From Pseudarthrobacter sp. (GTDB taxonomy: Bacteria; Actinomycetota; Actinomycetes; Actinomycetales; Micrococcaceae): a stretch of DNA of 8,388 bases. The notes beneath the pieces are model-generated. The model was not told the origin of the DNA and did no database searches. It saw only the letters and a program-made list of their open reading frames with translations. Below, piece by piece: positions 5,069-8,388 of this stretch. Both the position numbers and the translations under genes were made by a program. Numbering within the stretch: the stretch's first letter is position 1; each line of letters opens with the position of its first letter. The stretch is taken from positions 1 to 8,388 of the forward strand of contig JABFWC010000406.1 of NCBI GenBank assembly GCA_013362385.1, in the 5' to 3' direction.

Positions 5069-6505
5069 CTAGTGGGTGTCCACCGCTTCGATTTCGGACT
5101 TGTCCTCGCCCCACAGGGTGTGGAACGTACCTTCGGCGTCAACGCGGCCGTAGGTGTGGGCGCCGAAGAGGTCACGCTGGCCCTGGATCAGGGCAGCGGC
5201 CACGCGCTTGCGGCGCAGGCCGTCGTAGTAGGCCAGCGAGGAGGAGAAGACCGGTACCGGAATGCCGAGCTGCACGGCTGTGGCGACCACGCGGCGCCAG
5301 GCGGGCAGGGCATCGGCGATCGCCTTGGTGAAGGCGGGGGCGAACAGCAGGTTTGCCGGCTTCTCCTCGGCGGCGTAGGCCTTCGTGATGTCCTTGAGCA
5401 GTTCGGCGCGGATGATGCACCCGGCGCGCCACAGGGATGCGATTTCGTCGAGCTTCAGGTCCCAGCCGTACTCCTTGGCCGCGGAGGTCAGCATGTCCAG
5501 GCCCTGGGCGTAGGAGACGAGCTTGGAGGCGTACAGCGCCTGGCGGACGTCCTCAACGAAGGTTTCGGGGATTTCGACGGCGGCTTCCCCGCCTTCGAGC
5601 AGCTCCTGGCCCAGCTTGCGCTGCCCGGCCTGCGACGAGAGTGCACGGGCGAAGACGGATTCGGCGATGCCGGAGACCGGGGAGCCCAGTTCGAGCGCGG
5701 AGATGACGGTCCAGCGGCCGGTGCCCTTCTGGCCGGCGGCGTCCACCACGACGTCGACGAACGGCTTGCCGGTCTTGGCGTCGACGTGGCCCAGGACTTC
5801 AGCGGAAATTTCGATCAGGAAGGACGAGAGGTCGCCCTTGTTCCACTCGGTGAAGATCTTGGCCTGCTCGGCGGGTTCGATGCCGGCACCGGAGCGGAGC
5901 AGGTCGAAGGCCTCGCCGATGACCTGCATGTCGGCGTATTCGATGCCGTTGTGGACCATCTTGACGAAGTGGCCGGCACCGTCGGTGCCGATCCAGGCGC
6001 AGCAGGGCTCGCCGTCGACCTTCGCGGAGATCTTTTCCAGCAGCGGACCCAGGGCCTTGTAGGACTCCTTCGAACCGCCGGGCATGATCGACGGGCCGTT
6101 GAGCGCGCCCTCTTCGCCGCCGGAGACACCGACGCCAACGAAGTGCAGGTCCTTCTTGGCCAGCGCGGCTTCGCGGCGGCGGGTGTCCTCGTAGTGGGAG
6201 TTGCCGGCGTCGATGATGATGTCACCCGGTTCCAGCAGCGGCTCAAGCTGCTCGATGACGGAATCCACCGGCTTGCCGGCCTTGACCATGATGAGCACGC
6301 GGCGGGGCTTCTCCAGGGAGTCAACCAGTTCCTGCAGGCTTTCGGTCCGGATGAAGTCGCCTTCGGAGCCGTACTTCTCGAGCAGCGTGTCGGTCTTTTC
6401 CACCGACCTGTTGTGCAGGGCCACCGTGAAGCCGTTGCGGGCCAGGTTACGGGCGAGGTTGGCGCCCATCACCGCAAGGCCGGTAACACCGATGTGTGCA
6501 GACAT
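5069..6505 (-). CDS. gnd: 6-phosphogluconate dehydrogenase, NADP-dependent, decarboxylating
   Basis: Gnd oxidises and decarboxylates 6-phosphogluconate to ribulose 5-phosphate with formation of NADPH, in the oxidative pentose phosphate pathway. The protein has 478 residues (E. coli 468). The Rossmann fold begins GVTGLAVMGANLARN, and Asn32-Arg33-Ser34 (HNRS) is the NADP 2'-phosphate site. Substrate and catalytic residues are Asn102 in DAGNSHYEDT, Ser128-Gly-Gly130, Lys182 and His185-Asn186 in KMVHNGIEY, Glu189, and the C-terminal GAHTYGR (448-454). The ATG at 6505 is chosen because it gives MSAHIGVTGLAVMG and has GGAG (6512-6515, minus strand) six bases upstream; the frame stays open to 6550 without homologous sequence. 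The gene converges with cysE across a terminator and is divergent from a GntR-family regulator that probably controls it. Confidence 0.96.
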   Translation of the reverse strand: MSAHIGVTGLAVMGANLARNLARNGFTVALHNRSVEKTDTLLEKYGSEGDFIRTESLQELVDSLEKPRRVLIMVKAGKPVDSVIEQLEPLLEPGDIIIDAGNSHYEDTRRREAALAKKDLHFVGVGVSGGEEGALNGPSIMPGGSKESYKALGPLLEKISAKVDGEPCCAWIGTDGAGHFVKMVHNGIEYADMQVIGEAFDLLRSGAGIEPAEQAKIFTEWNKGDLSSFLIEISAEVLGHVDAKTGKPFVDVVVDAAGQKGTGRWTVISALELGSPVSGIAESVFARALSSQAGQRKLGQELLEGGEAAVEIPETFVEDVRQALYASKLVSYAQGLDMLTSAAKEYGWDLKLDEIASLWRAGCIIRAELLKDITKAYAAEEKPANLLFAPAFTKAIADALPAWRRVVATAVQLGIPVPVFSSSLAYYDGLRRKRVAAALIQGQRDLFGAHTYGRVDAEGTFHTLWGEDKSEIEAVDTH

Positions 6506-6511
6506 CAATAA

Positions 6512-6515
6512 CTCC
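6512..6515 (-). promoter_or_regulatory. Ribosome binding site of gnd
   Basis: GGAG on the minus strand, six bases upstream of the ATG at 6505. It decides the start in favour of this ATG over the upstream extension to 6550. Confidence 0.7.
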
Positions 6516-6541
6516 AATTCATTGTGTGCGACGGACGATGC

Positions 6542-6555
6542 CTTCCACACGGAAG
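6542..6555. other. Small hairpin in the predicted gnd leader
   Basis: CTTCC (6542-6546) and GGAAG (6551-6555) pair perfectly around the loop ACAC. If gnd transcription starts near 6579, this hairpin lies in the 5' untranslated region, about 27 bases upstream of the ribosome binding site. A function is not shown. Confidence 0.3.
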
Positions 6556-6577
6556 TCGCCGAGGCATATCAGGGGGT

Positions 6578-6614
6578 CGGAATAAAGCATATATATTCCG
6601 GCGATGAGTGGAAA
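6578..6614 (-). promoter_or_regulatory. Predicted gnd promoter with overlapping palindromic operator
   Basis: CGGAATA (6578-6584) and TATTCCG (6594-6600) are perfect inverted repeats with a nine-base AT-rich spacer. On the minus strand the -10 candidate TATGCT (6586-6591) falls inside this palindrome, with a -35-like TTTCCA (6609-6614) 17 bases upstream. The predicted start near 6579 gives gnd a leader of about 74 bases. A palindrome over the -10 is a typical repressor site; the divergent GntR-family regulator is the obvious candidate. The symmetry is seen; the regulation is inferred. Confidence 0.5.
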
Positions 6615-6620
6615 GTAACG

Positions 6621-6635
6621 GCCCCGTAATGGGGC
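6621..6635. other. Short inverted repeat between gnd and the regulator gene
   Basis: GCCCC (6621-6625) and GGGGC (6631-6635) flank the loop GTAAT. It lies just upstream of the predicted gnd -35 element and could be a second operator half or simple GC-rich chance. Confidence 0.25.
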
Positions 6636-6689
6636 GGTTTGTGTCGCTGCCAGTCTATGGCCGCCGCCGTCCCGTGTCGCCACCCCCAC

Positions 6690-6705
6690 TAGGCTTAGCT
6701 GCATG
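6690..6705 (+). promoter_or_regulatory. Predicted leaderless promoter of the GntR-family regulator (-10 TAGGCT)
   Basis: TAGGCT at 6690-6695 fits TANNNT. Exactly seven bases follow before the ATG at 6703, so the message should begin at the start codon. No Shine-Dalgarno sequence and no clear -35 element are seen. Confidence 0.55.
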
Positions 6706-7428
6706 ACCAGCAGCCTGCACCACCGTGCCATCGACAACCTTGGCACCCGCATCATCTCGGGCGACCTCCCCGCTGGCCACATCATGCTCGCCGAGCAGCT
6801 GGAGGACGAGCTGAAGGTGTCCCGGTCAGTAGTGCGGGAAGCGGTGCGGGTGCTGCAGTCGCTGGGACTGGTGGAAACCACCAAGCGGGTGGGCATCCGG
6901 GTCCTGCCGCCGAGCCGCTGGAATCCTTTCGACCCCCAGGTGATCCGGTGGCGCCTGGCCAGCGACGCCCGCGGCGCCCAGCTGCGGTCCCTGGCCGAGC
7001 TGCGCGCCGCCGTCGAACCCGCTGCCGCTGAGCTCGCCGCCCAAAACGCGCCGGCCCCCCTTCGGCTGGAGCTCGTCGACGTGGCGCGCGCCATGCGCGA
7101 GGCCGGGAACAAGGGCGAGACCACGCGCTTCCTGGAGCTGGACATCAGGTTCCACTCGCTGCTCCTCTCCGGCTCCGGCAACGAGATGTTCGCCAATCTC
7201 ATGGGCCAGGTGGCCGAAACCTTGACGGGCCGGACCGTCCACGGCCTGATGCCGGACCACCCGCACCAGGCCGCACTGCAATGGCACGTTGACGTCGCGG
7301 AGGCGATCGCCAGGGGCGATGCCAGGGCTGCCCGGGAGGCCTCGGATCGCATCATGCGCCGCACCATGTCCCAGATGTCCGACACCTGGACCCAGCAGCC
7401 GCGGGTATTCATCCCGGTTCGACACTAA
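6703..7428 (+). CDS. GntR-family transcriptional regulator, FadR subfamily (FCD domain)
   Basis: The protein has 241 residues. An N-terminal winged helix-turn-helix (about 5-70) includes IISGDLPAGHIMLAEQLEDEL, the recognition region VSRSVVREAVRVLQSLGLV and the wing TTKRVGIRVLPP. The rest is an all-helical FCD ligand-binding domain. FCD proteins usually hold a metal through Asp, His, His, His; here Asp147, His151 and His195 are present, but the fourth position, 22 residues after His195, is Ile217. The gene is divergent from gnd. In Corynebacterium glutamicum the FadR-type regulators GntR1 and GntR2 repress gnd and gluconate genes, so a gluconate or sugar-acid repressor is a reasonable guess; the effector is unknown. 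The ATG at 6703 is supported by the leaderless promoter. The dehydrogenase gene follows in the same direction after 55 bases. Confidence 0.88.
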   Translation: MTSSLHHRAIDNLGTRIISGDLPAGHIMLAEQLEDELKVSRSVVREAVRVLQSLGLVETTKRVGIRVLPPSRWNPFDPQVIRWRLASDARGAQLRSLAELRAAVEPAAAELAAQNAPAPLRLELVDVARAMREAGNKGETTRFLELDIRFHSLLLSGSGNEMFANLMGQVAETLTGRTVHGLMPDHPHQAALQWHVDVAEAIARGDARAAREASDRIMRRTMSQMSDTWTQQPRVFIPVRH

Positions 7429-7462
7429 GCGAAGGCGTCGTGCGCGTTCAGCATACTTGACT

Positions 7463-7482
7463 TGATTCACTATGATGAACCA
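7463..7482 (+). promoter_or_regulatory. Palindromic operator candidate over the dehydrogenase promoter
   Basis: TGATTCA (7463-7469) and TGAACCA (7476-7482) are inverted repeats matching at six of seven positions around the spacer CTATGA. TATGAT (7471-7476), a good -10 element, lies in the middle, and seven bases after it is the ATG at 7484, predicting a leaderless message. The adjacent regulator could bind here; that is inference. Confidence 0.5.
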
Positions 7483-7483
7483 T

Positions 7484-8388
7484 ATGACATCTTTGACTAC
7501 CGTGGCCATCGCCGTCCCGCTCGAAGCTGAGCTCGTGGACCGCATCCGCTCCGTGGACCCTTCCGTAACCGTCCTGTACGAACCCGACCTGCTTCCGCCG
7601 GAGCGGTACCCCGCCGACCATGCGGGAGACCCCGCCTTCCAACGGACCGCCGAACAGGAAGCGCGGTACTGGGACATGCTCAACAGCGCCCAGGTCCTGT
7701 ACGGCTTCCCCAACGAAAGCCCGGCCGGCCTGGCGCGTGTCGCCGTCGAAAACCAACACCTTCAGTGGGTCCACGCCATGGCAGCCGGGGCGGGCGGCGC
7801 CGTGAAAGCATCCGGGTTGGACCAGCAAACCCTGCAGAAATTCAAGGTCACCACCTCGGCGGGAGTTCACGCCCTCCCCCTCGCCGAATTTGCCGCCATG
7901 GGGATCCTCAACGGCTACAAGCGCACCGCCGAGCTGGTGCGCGACCAGCAGGCGAAAGCCTGGCCCGCGCTGCGGACCCCCACCCGACTGGTCAGCGGCT
8001 CGAGGCTGGTGATCGCCGGCCTCGGTGAAATCGGCCTCGAAACGGCGCGCCTGGCCCGCGCCCTCGGGATGACGGTCAGCGGGACCAAACGCACGCTGGA
8101 ACCCCTGGAGGGCATCGAGGAAGTGGCCGGCAACGAGAGCCTTCCGCGCCTGCTCGCCACGGCCGACGCCGTCGTCAACACCCTTCCCGGAACCCCCTAC
8201 ACGGAGAATCTCTTCAACCGCGAGGCCTTCGCCGCGATGAAGCCCGGCACCGTGTTCGTTAATGTGGGGCGCGGAACGGTGGTGGACGAGGACGCACTGC
8301 TCGAAGCCCTGGACAACGGCCAGGTCTCCTACGCCTGCCTCGACGTTTTCGCCGTGGAGCCGCTCCCCCTCGACAGCCCGCTGTGGAG
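7484..8388 (+). CDS. D-2-hydroxyacid dehydrogenase family protein (3' end outside window)
   Basis: The frame is open to the window edge and gives 301 residues without a stop. The NAD(P)-binding domain begins near residue 172 with VIAGLGEIGLETARLARALG (GxGxxG at 179-184). NVGRGTVVDEDALLEAL holds the substrate-binding Arg263, and CLDVFAVEPLPLDSPLW holds the catalytic-site Glu292. The catalytic His normally found about 18-20 residues later lies beyond the window. The second beta strand ends SGTKRT with no Asp, which suggests NADP rather than NAD. Three ATGs are in frame (7472, 7475, 7484); 7484 is chosen because a -10 TATGAT sits seven bases before it and there is no Shine-Dalgarno sequence. Glyoxylate/hydroxypyruvate reductase or 2-ketogluconate reductase activity are options; the true substrate cannot be told from sequence alone. 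Confidence 0.88.
   Translation, partial: MTSLTTVAIAVPLEAELVDRIRSVDPSVTVLYEPDLLPPERYPADHAGDPAFQRTAEQEARYWDMLNSAQVLYGFPNESPAGLARVAVENQHLQWVHAMAAGAGGAVKASGLDQQTLQKFKVTTSAGVHALPLAEFAAMGILNGYKRTAELVRDQQAKAWPALRTPTRLVSGSRLVIAGLGEIGLETARLARALGMTVSGTKRTLEPLEGIEEVAGNESLPRLLATADAVVNTLPGTPYTENLFNREAFAAMKPGTVFVNVGRGTVVDEDALLEALDNGQVSYACLDVFAVEPLPLDSPLW

Noticed and set aside
5054..6511. Long + strand open frame opposite gnd (485 codons)
   Set aside because: It mirrors the gnd codons almost end to end, as expected when the third codon positions are G/C. The minus-strand frame has all catalytic residues of Gnd.
6519..7713. Minus-strand open frames opposite the GntR gene and the dehydrogenase start
   Set aside because: Low-complexity Ser/Arg-rich or Gly/Val-rich products antisense to clear genes; no family resemblance.
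1..8388. Undescribed defence, mobile or secretion system
   Set aside because: All long coding frames belong to known housekeeping or metabolic families; no recombinase, toxin, nuclease, repeat array or compositional island is present.

Overview
The window looks like ordinary, high-GC actinobacterial chromosome. Gene content, protein sequences and TANNNT-type promoters all fit the Arthrobacter/Pseudarthrobacter group of the Micrococcaceae; this assignment rests on resemblance, since no search could be run. Eight protein genes fill it: seven complete and one cut by the right edge. There is no tRNA, rRNA, CRISPR array, insertion sequence or phage gene, and no change in base composition that would suggest recent transfer.

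Layout. Bases 1-173 hold no gene I recognise and end in a promoter-like TAGGAT. yaaA (174-938, +) runs into a convergent zinc-ribbon/coiled-coil gene (951-1688, -), which lies downstream of a Nif3-family gene (1790-2707, -). msrA (2807-3331, +) is divergent from nif3. cysK and cysE (3396-4957, +) follow as a probable operon. A perfect 20-bp inverted repeat (5006-5050) separates cysE from the convergent gnd (5069-6505, -) and probably terminates transcription in both directions. A FadR-subfamily GntR regulator (6703-7428, +) is divergent from gnd across a 197-bp region with a strong palindrome on the predicted gnd promoter. A D-2-hydroxyacid dehydrogenase gene starts at 7484 (+) and leaves the window incomplete.

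How the genes fit together. CysE and CysK make cysteine from serine, and the CysE C-terminal isoleucine needed to dock into CysK is present. MsrA repairs oxidised methionine and YaaA belongs to a peroxide-stress family. Gnd makes NADPH, which feeds the thioredoxin that recycles MsrA. A loose redox/sulfur theme is therefore visible, but it may be coincidence. The regulator is well placed to control gnd and possibly the downstream dehydrogenase.

I see no undescribed multi-gene system here. The points most worth a second look are small: a zinc-ribbon protein that has lost three of its four zinc cysteines, palindromes sitting on two predicted -10 elements, a regulator lacking one expected metal ligand, and a recurring promoter-to-start spacing that predicts leaderless mRNAs.
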